Shown piece by piece: positions 27,248 through 38,377 of a DNA stretch of 64,000 nt (position 1 is its first letter; the number at the start of each line of letters is the position of its first letter). Source of the stretch: Niebla homalea (taxonomy: Eukaryota; Ascomycota; Lecanoromycetes; Lecanorales; Ramalinaceae); the NCBI GenBank assembly GCA_019925105.1, contig JAHGAU010000011.1, positions 496,001-560,000 of the forward strand, given 5' to 3'. Made by a program: the position numbers and the translations under genes. A model generated the notes under the pieces. That model did not search any database, was not told the DNA's origin, and saw only the letters and a program-made list of their open reading frames with translations.

Positions 27248-28966
27248 AAAAATAAGGTATCGATTATAATAATACGTTCGCCTTAATAATAAAACTTATA
27301 AGTTGAAAGGTCCTCTTTACTTTTATAGCGGTTAATAATTAAGATTTAAAGTAGATAAACGTTAAAATAACGTTCCTTTATGGTTTTATTAAGCAAGAAA
27401 TATATATAAAATAATTAAAAATAAAAAATAGACCAGTAGGGACGGTAAAAAGCTTTATTATATAAGCTTAAAAAAACTTATATAAATTAAAATAATTATT
27501 ACGGTTATAATATAAGCATTTTTAAGAATTTATAATTATATGGAGCTTTAACTTTATTTATACGGATTATTACATATTTCCTTACTTTAAAATTAATACG
27601 AGTATAACTATATATATAAACGTTTTAATAATTAATCCGTTTAAATAAAACTTATAAGACTTAAAAACCGTATTTAATAAGGAATTCCGTATATTTAATT
27701 TAATCACAGTAAATTATTATTTAAATATTATTATTACTTAAGACCAATAGAACCAAATAATTTATTTTAATTAAAATTTTTATATTAAAAGGGTAATACA
27801 AGATTACGGTTAATAAGAAGCTTATTCAACGTATATATTTATATAAATTAGTTTTAGACCGGAACCGTTATTTAAAGGTTATCAAGTAAAGTTAAAGTTC
27901 AAATAATAATATTAATTAATATTATATTTAATATATAACGGGATATAATTTATACGGTAATAATTACGGAACCGTTATTTAAAGGTTATCAAGTAAAGTT
28001 AAAGTTCAAATAATAATATTAATTAATATTATATTTAATATAGAACGGGATATAATTTATACGGTAATAATTATTAATTAATATTCCGTAAACCCGTTTT
28101 ATTGATATTAATTATATATAAAGTAAATTATACTTTATTTACGGATTATTATATACTTTTATTTAATATATAAAGGTAAGCTTAAAATTCTTAATAAATA
28201 TATAGACTTTAATTTTCCGGTTAACTTTACCTGTAAATTAACTTTAAGTTACCTTCTTAACGTAAAGAATATACCGATTTATTAATCTTTGAAAACGTAA
28301 TTAATTATAACGTTATTTACTTATAAAGTTAAGTATACGGGATAAACGTAAATTATTAAGGAACCTATTTAATTAGAGGACCTACCTTATTAAGGTAAAT
28401 ATAATCCGATAAATCTAAATACCGATATGTTTATTATTATAATTTATAATAATAATTAAAAGGTTATTATATTAATTAAAAACCCGATATATTACGTAAG
28501 GATAAATATATACGTATTTAATTATATTGGTTACGGGAATAACCTAAAGTTAATACCGTTAATTCAAAAATATCTATATTACGGAGTAAGTTCTTAACGG
28601 GTTAATAGGTAAAGGCTTTATTTATTAAAACCTTTATCTAATTTAAACAGGCTTTAAGCCTTAAAGAACCCCTATATCAATAATTTAAGGACCGTATATT
28701 TACTGACGGCGGACTTAATAATAAGCCGGGCGATAAATAATAAGTGGTAAATAATAATTATATAAAGGAGCTAGCCACTTAATAACCAGGTATATAAAAG
28801 GATATAACGTTAAGGCTATAAAGGAGTCATTTAATAAGTGAGATCTATAGGTTATATACGAAGTTTAAAAGGGAGTATTAAATATACAGGATCGCCACTG
28901 AAGAGATTACGTAACGCGGATCAGATTAAATAAGGCGGACGTACTAAACCTAAATAGGATAGCGGT
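27248..28966 (+). pseudogene. Ty1/copia Pol relic: reverse transcriptase, RNase H and C-terminus
   Basis: With stops read as Gln, the + strand at about 27,290-27,850 gives copia reverse-transcriptase blocks in the right order: QINVK-x-TFLYG (from QMDVKTAFLYG), a LYKLKQSLR block, IYINVLIIN (from the IYVDDLLI catalytic box, with Asp lost) and NYYLNIIIT. Further right (about 28,620-28,960) are the RNase H end and the YRIATEEIT block typical of the copia C-terminus. It copies RNA into DNA in virus-like particles when intact; here it is dead. A 107-bp tandem duplication interrupts it at 27,861-28,074. Confidence 0.65.
27861..28074. repeat. Tandem duplication of 107 bp, near-identical
   Basis: Two head-to-tail 107-bp units (27,861-27,967 and 27,968-28,074) differ at only about one or two positions (T versus G near the ATATA(T/G)AACGGG string, plus the last base). 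Both already carry the AT-converted state. The duplication must therefore be younger than the mutation process that degraded this copia relic. Confidence 0.9.
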
Positions 28967-29018
28967 ATAATCTCACTTCTATATACAGTGATAATTAAGT
29001 AACTTACACCTCTCAACT
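28967..29018. repeat. LTR-like end, inverted relative to 2,616
   Basis: The string ending AAGTAACTTACACCTCTCA is the reverse complement of the start of the repeat at 2,616, with about 40 of 46 bases matching. It follows directly on the copia Pol C-terminus, which suggests a 3' LTR terminus (ending in CA), but the partner at the left is inverted rather than direct. Confidence 0.4.
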
Positions 29019-29689
29019 TCAATATAAATTATCTTTATATCCTTTTAGAATTACTCGCTTTTTTTACGGTTAATATAGGGATGATATACACGTACACCCC
29101 CGCGATATACATATACGCCCCCAAATCCCCAGCATGTACACCCTTAAATTCCCTGCATATATACCCTTTTTTTTGCGGGTATATTTAATAATTCCGGTAG
29201 TATTTCTTAGTCTTACGGAAGACTTTTTTGTTTTTTTTAGTAAAGTTTAAATAACGCGTCCCCCAGTCCGGCCGTCCTATTATTTATTATTACCAAGGAC
29301 CTTATACCCCTACCTAATAATATAAGCAATACTTTTAATAACTCCTTTATCCTTACGGTATAAGATTAAGCCTTAAAGCATAATTATACTATAAGAATAA
29401 TATAATCCAAAAACAATAAGAAATTAGGGATTAAGCGGAAGATTTAGCTCCGCTACGATTACGGTAATAAGGTTTTTACAACCTATAAATAAAAAAGGAT
29501 ATATGGAAGCTTACGATTAAATAAGTATCTATTTAATATAACGTTAATACGTATTATTACTACGTTAATAATAAATAACACCCCCCTTATTACCTACCCT
29601 TTATTAAGGGTGATTGCTATAATTAACGAGACTAAAAAACGTATTATAATTAAGTTCAAAATAAAAGCAAAGTTAATAAAGATAATAAA
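29019..29689. other. AT-rich spacer with a C-rich patch
   Basis: No gene recognised. At about 29,075-29,180 the + strand has repeated C-runs (ACACCCCC, ACGCCCCC, ACACCC, ACCC) spaced at irregular 20-30 bp intervals, then a GTCCCCCAGTCCGGCCG patch at 29,260-29,276. The rest is RIP-like. It may contain the 5' terminus of the MULE element that follows. Confidence 0.4.
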
Positions 29690-30420
29690 CCGTTTATAAA
29701 ACGATTTAAACGAAAAAAAAGACCTCTTTATTAGTAGAGATATCCTTAATCAAAAGTAAACTATTTATCGATAAGTATTCAACTTTAAAATACCTATATA
29801 AGTACTCTTATACTCGTTTCGAGATAGTAACTAATGGCTTTAGTTTTTAAAAGACTTAAATAATTACGTAATATATTTATTCTTCTTTAAGCCGTTTATC
29901 TATTTATTTCTTAAGGAATTCTACGTTATTTTTAAGATAAACTATATTTATAAAATTAATAAATATAAAATGCTATTGCTAGTAATTATTAATATTATAA
30001 ATTTGGGTATTATTTATTATATAGGCTTCCTATTTTTAAGGTTTCAAGAGGAAGACGATTATTACTAGGCTTTAAGATAATTACGAAAGCTTTTACTTTA
30101 TATTAACGTACCGGATCCAATTTATATCGTTACCGATCGTAAGCTTAACTATATCTTATAAATTAAAGGAATATTTTTAAGCAGTAAACATTTATTATAT
30201 ATATAATAAATTAATAAAAAAGTATTAATAAACTAACTATAAGGAGTATTTTATAAATAATAAATCTTAAGAGGCTTTTATAGTACACTGGAAGGAAATA
30301 ATTTATACGTATGTTAAAGCCGACTTTAATATTAAATGGAACCATATATATAACGACTTCAGCCGTAAGATCGTAAATTACCTTAATACCTTAAGGGGTT
30401 CCCCTAAACTTTTAAGATCG
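29690..30420 (+). pseudogene. MULE-type (FAR1/Hop-like) transposase relic
   Basis: With TAA/TAG read as Gln/Trp, the + strand carries the MULE transposase core: a YKINKYKMLLL block (ancestral D-x-TYKTN, first catalytic Asp lost), LGIIYYIGFLFL, EEDDYY-x-ALR, then INVPDPIYIVTDRKLN with the second catalytic Asp kept, and SKHLLYI followed by INKKV (ancestral H-LLCIWH-INKNV). From about 30,240 the homology continues in another frame (WKEIIYTYVKADFNIKWN), so there is at least one frameshift besides the stops. The intact family catalyses DDE cut-and-paste transposition of Mutator-like elements. No terminal inverted repeats were identified for this copy. Confidence 0.65.
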
Positions 30421-30520
30421 TCTTGGGACGGTCTTATAACCGTCTTATATTTAAGACCGTCTTAAGATCGTTTTAAGACGGTTTTGAACTTAAAATCGTC
30501 TTGGCTTTTAGGAGGGTTCT
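30416..30520. repeat. Cluster of inverted GACGGTCTTA-type repeats
   Basis: Multiple copies of GACGGTCTTA/TAAGACCGTC-like words alternate in orientation. The best hairpin has perfect 10-bp arms ACCGTCTTAA (30,456-30,465) and TTAAGACGGT (30,473-30,482) around a 7-base loop. The cluster sits just downstream of the MULE relic. Confidence 0.6.
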
Positions 30521-30634
30521 AATTATTAAGCCTATTATTTAAGTTAATATTATTTAAGTAGTAAAGTAATCTTTTATTTAAATAAGTAATTCTCAGCATA
30601 AATACTTAAAAATAGACTACCTATATTTACCACT

Positions 30635-30763
30635 AAGACTACGCTATATTATTAAGATTACGTTATATTATTAAGATTGCGCTATACTATTAAGACTGCA
30701 CTGTATTATTAAGATTACGCTATATTATTAAGACTGCGCTATATTATTAAGATTACGTTATAT
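30635..30763 (+). repeat. Tandem repeat, 19-bp unit, 6.8 copies
   Basis: Unit of the form AAGATTACGCTATATTATT repeated head-to-tail. The copies differ almost only by C/T or G/A transitions (GATTACG, GACTGCG, GACTGCA), consistent with RIP acting on an older, GC-richer array. Confidence 0.9.
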
Positions 30764-32734
30764 CTATTATTACCTGCCCTGCATCCTTAACTTTACTGTA
30801 TCTATTACCAGGTATTTACTTATTACTTATACGGGATTTATTATTTATATGAGATCCGTTATAATTTAATAAGATCGATCGGATTTAAATTAATATATAT
30901 AATAAGGCTACTTTTTAAACGGTATAAAGATATTATAAAGTTATTTACGCTTTATCGGTTAAGAATTAATTGGGACGGCCGGACGTTCTATAGGCATTAT
31001 AAGTCTTTAATTAAAAGCTATATTTAAATATATTAAAATAATTTCTTAAAAGGAGGTCGGTAAATTATAAGCGTTGATATTCGCTTAAGTTAAAATCTAA
31101 AATAACGGTATCCTCCGAGGTAACGATATCCTCCTAGGATCTAAAATGGCGATATCCTTTTTATATTAAAAAAATAAATAAATAAAGAGGGTTTCTAAGT
31201 AAAGTCGACGAATACCCTTAATAAAAGAAGTTATAAGTAAAGTTAAAGAATAAGCTTCCTTATACCTACGTAAAAAAACCTTAATAAAGCCAGTTTTTAA
31301 AAAGGTAAAAACGTAATATTACTTATTTGGATTAAGCGGAGTAAATTATATTACTTTAAGATAAACAGAACGTCTTAAATAATAAAATTGCGAAGTAAGT
31401 CCTTTTTATATTTTAAGGGACTTAGGCTTAAAGGGCGCTAATATATAATTCCTTTAAACTTTATGCTTCCTTTCCTACAGGTAATTAATTAACCAAAGTA
31501 ACCCTTATATATATATTTCTTATATAATAATACCTTATAACTTTAAACGTTTATTATAAACTTGAATAAATTAATTTCTAAGGGATATCTAATATAAGTA
31601 TCGTTACCTTTAAGGACCTTAATTTTACTTATACCTTAATAAGAGAAAATTTATTTATAAATTAATCTTTAATAATTACGATCTTTTTTAACTCCTTTAT
31701 GCTATAATCGTGGTTTCTTATTAAGGTTTATTATTTTAAATCCGTATTTATTACGATTAATTAAGTATATCCTCGTTATCCGGATTAATTAGTTTAAGAA
31801 ACGTAATCTTTATCTATATAAATTCCCTTAACGTTTATAAGATATTTTAATATTAAAGTAATTTTATTAATATAAGAAATCCGCGGATTATAAGAATTTC
31901 GATTATTATTCTTTAATATATTATTAGAATCATCTGAATTAAATAAAATTACGGCCTTTAAGGCTTAATCTTTATTAATAATTATAACGTTTATTTAATT
32001 TATTTTCTTAATTAATTTATACTTTATAGTTCCTTAAAAATAAACTATAATTATAAATACTTTAACGGAATTCTTTATAGATTTCTTTAATAAATTATAA
32101 AGCTTTAAAAATAAAAGATTAAAGCTCCTCGGAAATAAGTTATAATTATAAGTGCTTTAACGGAGTTCTTCGGAATAACGTTATAAAAGAATAAAGGATA
32201 ATTTAAAATATTATAAACTTAAATAATACTATAAATAAATTAATAGTCCAGCTTATATTAAGCCTTAAAACCCGAGTCCATAAAATATAAGGATTAAATA
32301 TAATTATTAATAATTATAACGTTAAAAGGTAATAAAATAATAAATATACTCTTATAATTATAGAATATCTCTATTTTTTTTATAAGCAATTAGAAACTTT
32401 AAATAAAGCTTTATTATCCGTATAACCTTAAATAAAGGAAATGGAGGAAAAGGAGATAAAGAAAATAAAAATAAAAATAAAGTAAATAAAGGTAAAAAAG
32501 AAAATATAGGTATTATTTTTTGGTATTAGCTTTATAGGCTACGGGTATTAAATTTAATATATTAAGTTTTAATAATAGTATTAATAACGGCCCTATTACG
32601 TCCGTATAAGCCTTTAATACTTTTTACAACTGATAATAAGATTATAAGGTTATTAAGTTATAATAATATAATATAATAATATAGGATATATAATTAATAA
32701 AACGGTAATAACGTATTTATAATTATATTAACTT
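30764..32734. other. RIP-degraded sequence, no assignable element
   Basis: AT-rich with dispersed CpG. All frames are closed. Near-duplicate strings around ACGGTATCCTCCGAGG and ACGATATCCTCCTAGG occur at 31,096-31,131. I see no domain that can be named. Confidence 0.5.
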
Positions 32735-33830
32735 GAAATATTATAATAAATATTATAATAAATATTATAATAAATATTATAATAAATATTACGATAAATA
32801 TTATTTTAAGGATAGATCCCGGGCTGAATTTAAGGGGCCGCTCCGGGAATAAAATATTAAATTAAAGTTATTATTACGACGGTAATAATTAATAGTAAAA
32901 ATAATATTTATAAATTTTATATAAATAATAATAATAATATTATTTATTAAATTTATAAAAATAATAATATAAAGGATAATATTTATAACTTATATAATAA
33001 ATCGTACGATAAAATATTGCGATAAATATTATAATAAATATTACGATAAATAAATATTTAAAAATAGATTCCGGGGGGAGCCTCCAGGGGTAAAATATTA
33101 AATTAAATTACTACAATAACGGTAATAATTAAATAACTATATATATAAATTTTATAAAAATAATAACGGTAATAACGGTATAAAAGTATTGGCTTGAGAA
33201 ATCGTAATATATATTATAATAAATATTATAACGATTACGATAAATATTACGATAAATATAACTTAAGTAATAACTTTAAAGGTAACTTTTAAAGTGGATC
33301 CCGGAATATATTCAGGGAGGGTAAAATATTAAATTATAACGCGGGTTATTATTATAAAAGTAATAATTAATAGTAATAACGGTAATTATAAATATTATAA
33401 AGGCAATAACGGTAATAATATTATTTATTAATTTCATAAAAGCAATAAAAGTAAAAACGGTATTTAAGTATAAATATTATAATAAATATCGTAATAAATA
33501 TTACGATAAATAAGCCCCCGGGTATAAATTCCGGGAAGAAATTCCGGGGCGGATTTAAGGTTAAATTTAAAGGTAATAAAATATTAAATTAAAACGTAAA
33601 CTATAATTATAATTAATAATAATAACGGTATTTATAAATCTTATAAAAGCAATAATAATAATAATATTATTTAATAATTTTATAAAAGCAATAAGGGTAA
33701 AAATAATATTTATAAATTTTATAATAAATATTATAATAAATATTACGATAAATATATAAATTTAAAGGGAGTTCCGGGGATAACTTTAAGGATAATTTAT
33801 CTTAAAATTAAAATATAAATTCCTAAAGGT
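32735..33830. repeat. Higher-order minisatellite of about 5 units (220-255 bp)
   Basis: Blocks of a 12-bp repeat (ATTATAATAAAT/ATTACGATAAAT) alternate with a GC-rich patch around TCCCGG/CCGGGG followed by AAAATATTAAATTA and a TTTATAAA(A/T)-rich stretch. The GC landmarks recur at about 32,815, 33,070, 33,297, 33,515 and 33,770, giving units of about 220-255 bp. The 12-bp block at 32,738-32,812 has about six perfect or near-perfect copies. No coding capacity. Confidence 0.75.
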
Positions 33831-35100
33831 ACCCCGTTTATATTTTATAAATATTTTATAAAAATCATACGTATTAATTATACTTTAAATTAATATAATA
33901 GATTATTATCTAAAAATATTAATTGCTTATTAATTACGTTTTTTTATAATATTATTATAAAGTTAACGGTAATCCCTTAATTTTTATAATTAAGATAATA
34001 CGCTTTTATATATATATAAAATACTTAAAGTATCTTTATACTTAAATATATTCTGTAAACTTCTTATTAAGTAATATTAATATACGATTATAATAATAAT
34101 CTTACTTTAAAGAATAAAGAAATAAAGAGTTTAAAGCTTAACTATTAATATAATTATATTAATAATCAAAATATATTAAGAAATCAATTATATAAATATT
34201 ATTAATATTATTTTTAATTATATTAATAATATAATTAAAATTTATAGATAGGATTTAAGTATTTAAATAAATTTCGGATTAAAGGGTTTATAAAATTATA
34301 AAAGAGACGTAATTATAATATCAATAAATAAAAGAAAAAAAGGATTAATAAAAACGTATAATCGTTATTTACCCTTAAAATAAATAATTATTTTTAAGAT
34401 TATATTAATTAACGATTAGGCTCGTAAAATATCGCGGATATAATTAATATAATAAAAATTCGCGAAATTAATATTATTATTATAATAGAATTACCTTAAA
34501 GGAATTAAGACGTCTTAAGATAAATAAATAAAAAGTATTACGTAATATAATATTAATAAAATATAAAATATTTTTTAAAAGAATTACCTAGAATATTTAC
34601 CGATTAATTCTTATAATTACTATTTAAGTATTAATTAAATAAGCTTAAAGATATACTTAAATAAATCCTTATAAAGATACGTTTAATTTATAATTTTACG
34701 TATTTATTTATTATTAATTAATGCTTAATCTATATAGCATTACGGAAAAGAATTATATAAACTTTTTAATTAAAAATTAATTTAAAAAATAATTAAATAA
34801 AAAGGAAGACTCTTTTACTTTATATTAAAGTAATAACTTTATAAAATATTATAAAAGCATAAGTATTATTTTAATATTAACCTTTATATCGTAACTTATA
34901 AGTGAATCTTCTATATTATAATTAATAAATATTTATTATTTCGGTCGTAGTTAATTATAATAAATATATCGTATATATTATATTAAATATATTAAATATA
35001 TTAAATATATTAAATATAAATTCAATCTTTAAGGTGATTAACGCCCTTATATTCCTTATACCACTTATATTCTATATGATATTATTTAAGTATTAAGTAT
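33831..35100. other. RIP-degraded sequence with a 9-bp tandem repeat
   Basis: No named domain. The + strand at about 34,560-35,030 reads as a long Ile/Tyr/Lys/Asn-rich frame if stops are taken as Gln, but I cannot connect it to a family. A perfect 9-bp repeat ATTAAATAT is present four times at 34,982-35,017. Confidence 0.45.
34982..35017 (+). repeat. Tandem repeat ATTAAATAT x4
   Basis: Four perfect head-to-tail 9-bp units. Confidence 0.9.
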
Positions 35101-36190
35101 TTCGTTTAAATATTAAGTTAAAAAAGGCTTTAATAAACGTAATATTAATGATAATCTAGTAATCTTATTCTTAATAATATTAAGATTTACCGGTTTAAAC
35201 TTTATATTAAGCTATACGTATTCCGTATCGTTATTTAGAAAATATACTTTAATTTTTAATAAGAGTTTCTTCTTATAGGTTAACGTTTTTATGAAATTAA
35301 TTAATAAAAAATAATTATATTTTTATACTATAAATATTTACGGAATCCAGGTATTAAGGTATTCGTTATTTTTCGTATTATTATAAAGTATTTAATTATC
35401 CTTTTTAAAATCCTTATTTAATTTAATTTTAACCGTTAAAGTATAATATATTTCTATAAAGATATTAATCTTAAATTTATATTAATTACGAATTCTTTTT
35501 TACGTTGAAAGAAATAAAATAACTTATTACTTTTTTAATATATTTAATTAATAGAAATAACCTTAAACGTAAAGTTAAATACGGCTTTAAACGCGGAAAT
35601 AAAAAAATACTTAAAGAATAATATAATTAAGCCTTTAAAGTTATTATATTTTTTAATAATACCGTTTACGTTATTTTTAAGGATTTCCTTAATATATAAT
35701 TAAAAGCGTTATTAATACCGAGATATATAATATTATTTAATATATATTAATATTTTTAACTTTATATTTATTTTTTAATTACTTATATTGGATATTATTC
35801 GTTATTTTATTAATCTAATAACCGGGGATATTAATAAATATCCTTTTTTAAATATTAAAGTTAAAAGCTATTTATATTTAAAATAATAATATCTTAAATA
35901 AAATATATAACTTTAATTAAATAAATTTTCCAGTTATAAACGTTTATCTTTATTTAAATTATTTTCTCCGAATACCTTTATTAACCGCCGTATTTTTTTT
36001 ACTTTTTTCTATTTCTTACACATAAGTTTATTTTTATTTTAAATTTCAGTGAAAATATTATTATGGTATTAAAGCGATTTTAAATTATATTCTTTAATAC
36101 TAGGTGAAGTTAAGGGCTAATAAACTTACGTATTATTTTTAATATTTAAATCTAAATTAAGCTTTTTAATTAACTATTTAAGTAACCGTT
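35101..36190 (-). pseudogene. Possible Ty1/copia integrase C-terminal relic
   Basis: On the minus strand at about 35,110-35,350 a frame resembles the segment after the copia integrase core, where KKR-KLD-x(n)-GYFLGYDT-x-Y is typical: here YKKKLLLKIKVYFLNNDTEYV, interrupted by RIP stops. Flanking sequence to 36,190 is probably the rest of the integrase but is too degraded to assign. The element would run in the opposite direction to the copia relic at 27-29 kb. Confidence 0.35.
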
Positions 36191-36192
36191 AA

Positions 36193-36251
36193 TTTAATTA
36201 TTAGGTTAATTACTAGGTTAACTATTAAGTTAACTACTAAGTTAATTATTC
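36193..36251 (+). repeat. Tandem repeat, 12-bp unit
   Basis: About five imperfect units of the form GGTTAATTACTA/AGTTAACTACTA, differing by transitions. Confidence 0.75.
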
Positions 36252-36990
36252 CGTTGGACTTATAGTTATTAATAAGTCCTTATACGTAACGCCTTACGTT
36301 TTAAGCCGCTTAATTGGACGGGATATCTTTATTAAACTATATAATAATAACTCGTTTAAGGAAATATTTTCCTTTTATATTTAAAAATTGGGCCGTTTAC
36401 TTAACGGCTTTAATTTCTTGGGTTATTTATAATTTAACGGGGACTTTTATGGAGGAAGCAAAAGCTTAAATATTAAGCAGGATATTCTTTTGGGTTATAA
36501 ATATAATATTTCTTCCGTTATTTCCGTAATTATATTTTTTTATTAAGCTTAATTTCCATTAGCTTTATTAAATAATTTAAGAATTAATATAAACGTTATA
36601 TAAAGGAATTTATCGTATTAATTTATAAAAATAACTTTTACTTTTATTTTAATAAAAACTGGGTTAAAAAGGCTATCGTAATTATTTATAATATTAAGAC
36701 TTATTTCTTAAGGTCTTTCTTTAATATTATTAAAATAAAATACTATAAAATAAAAGAAATAAAGGAAATATATAAATAAATAAAAAAATATACGTATTAT
36801 ATACGTTAATTATAGTAAAATAGATGGTTTAAAAAAGATAAAAACGGTAAGCTATTAAATATAAATAATAATTATTAACGCGGACTCCCGTAAGGCTAAA
36901 GATACGGGGATCTATATATCGTAAATCGTAAACTTAACGATAATGAATTCAATTAATTAACCGAAACTATTACGATAAAATATACCGTCC
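36252..36990. other. RIP-degraded sequence up to the island boundary
   Basis: AT-rich, no gene recognised. Composition switches sharply near 36,990: the 40 bases before are AT/CpG-rich and the bases after are ordinary mixed sequence with abundant CpA and TpG. Confidence 0.6.
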
Positions 36991-37466
36991 TCCGATGGTA
37001 CACGAAGTGCGCACCTTTAAGAGCCAGATGGCGCAGCTGGACCAGGCCTGCCCCTTCTGCACGGCTTCGAGAATGTCGACCGGCTCCAACGTCGACTTTG
37101 ACTCGCGTGCCCTTACTGGCGAAACCGACGCTGGATTGACAGGTTTGAGACCGTTTCTTCAGATGGACGTCCCACTCACTCCGCTAGGCGTTTTTGTTAA
37201 ATGGACGCTTACACCACCGTTCCAACCGACCCTCACATGCCGTAGGGGTCTGCTCTTGTCTTGTTAATCTTTTCATGAATGGCCCTCTCCCGCCGTGGGG
37301 TCGGACTTGTCTTCTTCTCTTATGATCCACATTTTGCTTTGCCTTCCAATGCGAAGCCTCTCACCATTAGTGTTGACCGTTCAGTCAAGCTATTCCGGCC
37401 TATATGCTACTGTTCACTCTTTGAGGCTCCTATAGCTGACGTCTTATGGGCTTCAGATTGCTCGCG
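36991..37466. other. Start of the GC-normal island, no confident gene
   Basis: Ordinary base composition. A 90-codon + strand frame (36,995-37,267) and a 63-codon + strand frame (37,279-37,470) are open but show no domain, good start context or similarity I recognise. They may be chance frames in the 3' flank of the minus-strand gene to the right. The first begins five bases inside the boundary, so it could also be the remnant of a gene cut by the boundary. Confidence 0.35.
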
Positions 37467-38223
37467 TTAATAGGCTTGCGGAGGAGGTGAAAGATTGAAT
37501 CTTGACTTAGGGCCCTGTGTTGTAGATAGGATAAATTGGCTGACTTGATTTGTCGACTGGCTCATCTGCGATGTCGACAGCTTCTCTGAATTCACAGGCT
37601 CATCTCTTAAGTATCGTGATTGAAGTTCTGCCCTTGTCGCACCCCTCTCTTGAGTGTATCTGCGACTGTCTCTCCAGTATGCGCTCTTCTTGTTGCATGT
37701 CAGCCGCGGATGGCGCGTCCCATCGAACCACCTACCTTCCTTTATAATTTGTTATTTGAAGGATCGAGAGTAAAGATGAGCCACTCACTTCACCTTTCCT
37801 TTTTCCCAAGGCCTCGTCCGATACGCTCATAGGGCCAAAAAGACCGCTTTGGCGATGAAGAACCTGAACCCTGCGCAAGACATTGATTCATGGCCCGGGC
37901 AACTGAGGCCATGCGTGCCCTCCGCATGCATGCTCCTCCCATTTTGACATGCCAAAAACAACATGATCGTCTGAGCCAGCCATTCTCAGCCCGATCTCTT
38001 CGATTGCTGGCAGCCACTCACTCCTCCACTTCTCCCGTGGCTCTAACAAACAGCATAGCCAAGATGGTATCGGTATGGAGTACCGTAGCAGGGACGTAGA
38101 TTCTCCGCCCAAAAGAATGCGACCGTAGAGCAGCACCTTGTCCACCTCTTGTTGATATGCCAAATCAGTTCGGCGAAAGAGGTCGCATGACGTGCCTCGG
38201 TAAAACGATTGCTCCCCAGCCAC
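37467..38223 (-). CDS. Hypothetical protein, probably multi-exon
   Basis: Three minus-strand coding-like blocks follow each other. (1) 38,223-37,888, starting MAGEQSFYRG, with an acidic/aromatic composition typical of real protein. (2) A second frame at about 37,900-37,800 ending in a segment with PKRSFWPYERIGRG. (3) An open frame with no ATG, 37,748-37,467, containing RWFDGTRHPRLTCNKK and ending SPPPQAY-stop. Blocks 2 and 3 can be joined by an intron beginning GTGAAG or GTGAGT near 37,785 and ending GGTAG near 37,721. The join between 1 and 2 is unclear and may be an intron or a frameshift. I recognise no domain. It lies 155 bp downstream of the C48 protease gene on the same strand. Confidence 0.4.
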
Positions 38224-38377
38224 ATTTGTGGGGTACTTAACTCACGCTAGTCCAAATGAGCCAGGTTCCGGGCAACGATTTGGGATGGATGATCCTTAAT
38301 TTGGTCTAGCTCCAACCAGCCTCAGAACGCAAGCCACTTTCATAACATTCTCTGGTGTCGTGATGCTTCCACTACTA

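Noticed and set aside
32735..33830. CRISPR-like array
   Set aside because: Repeats are AT-rich 12-mers inside a higher-order satellite with no unique spacers, in a eukaryotic context.
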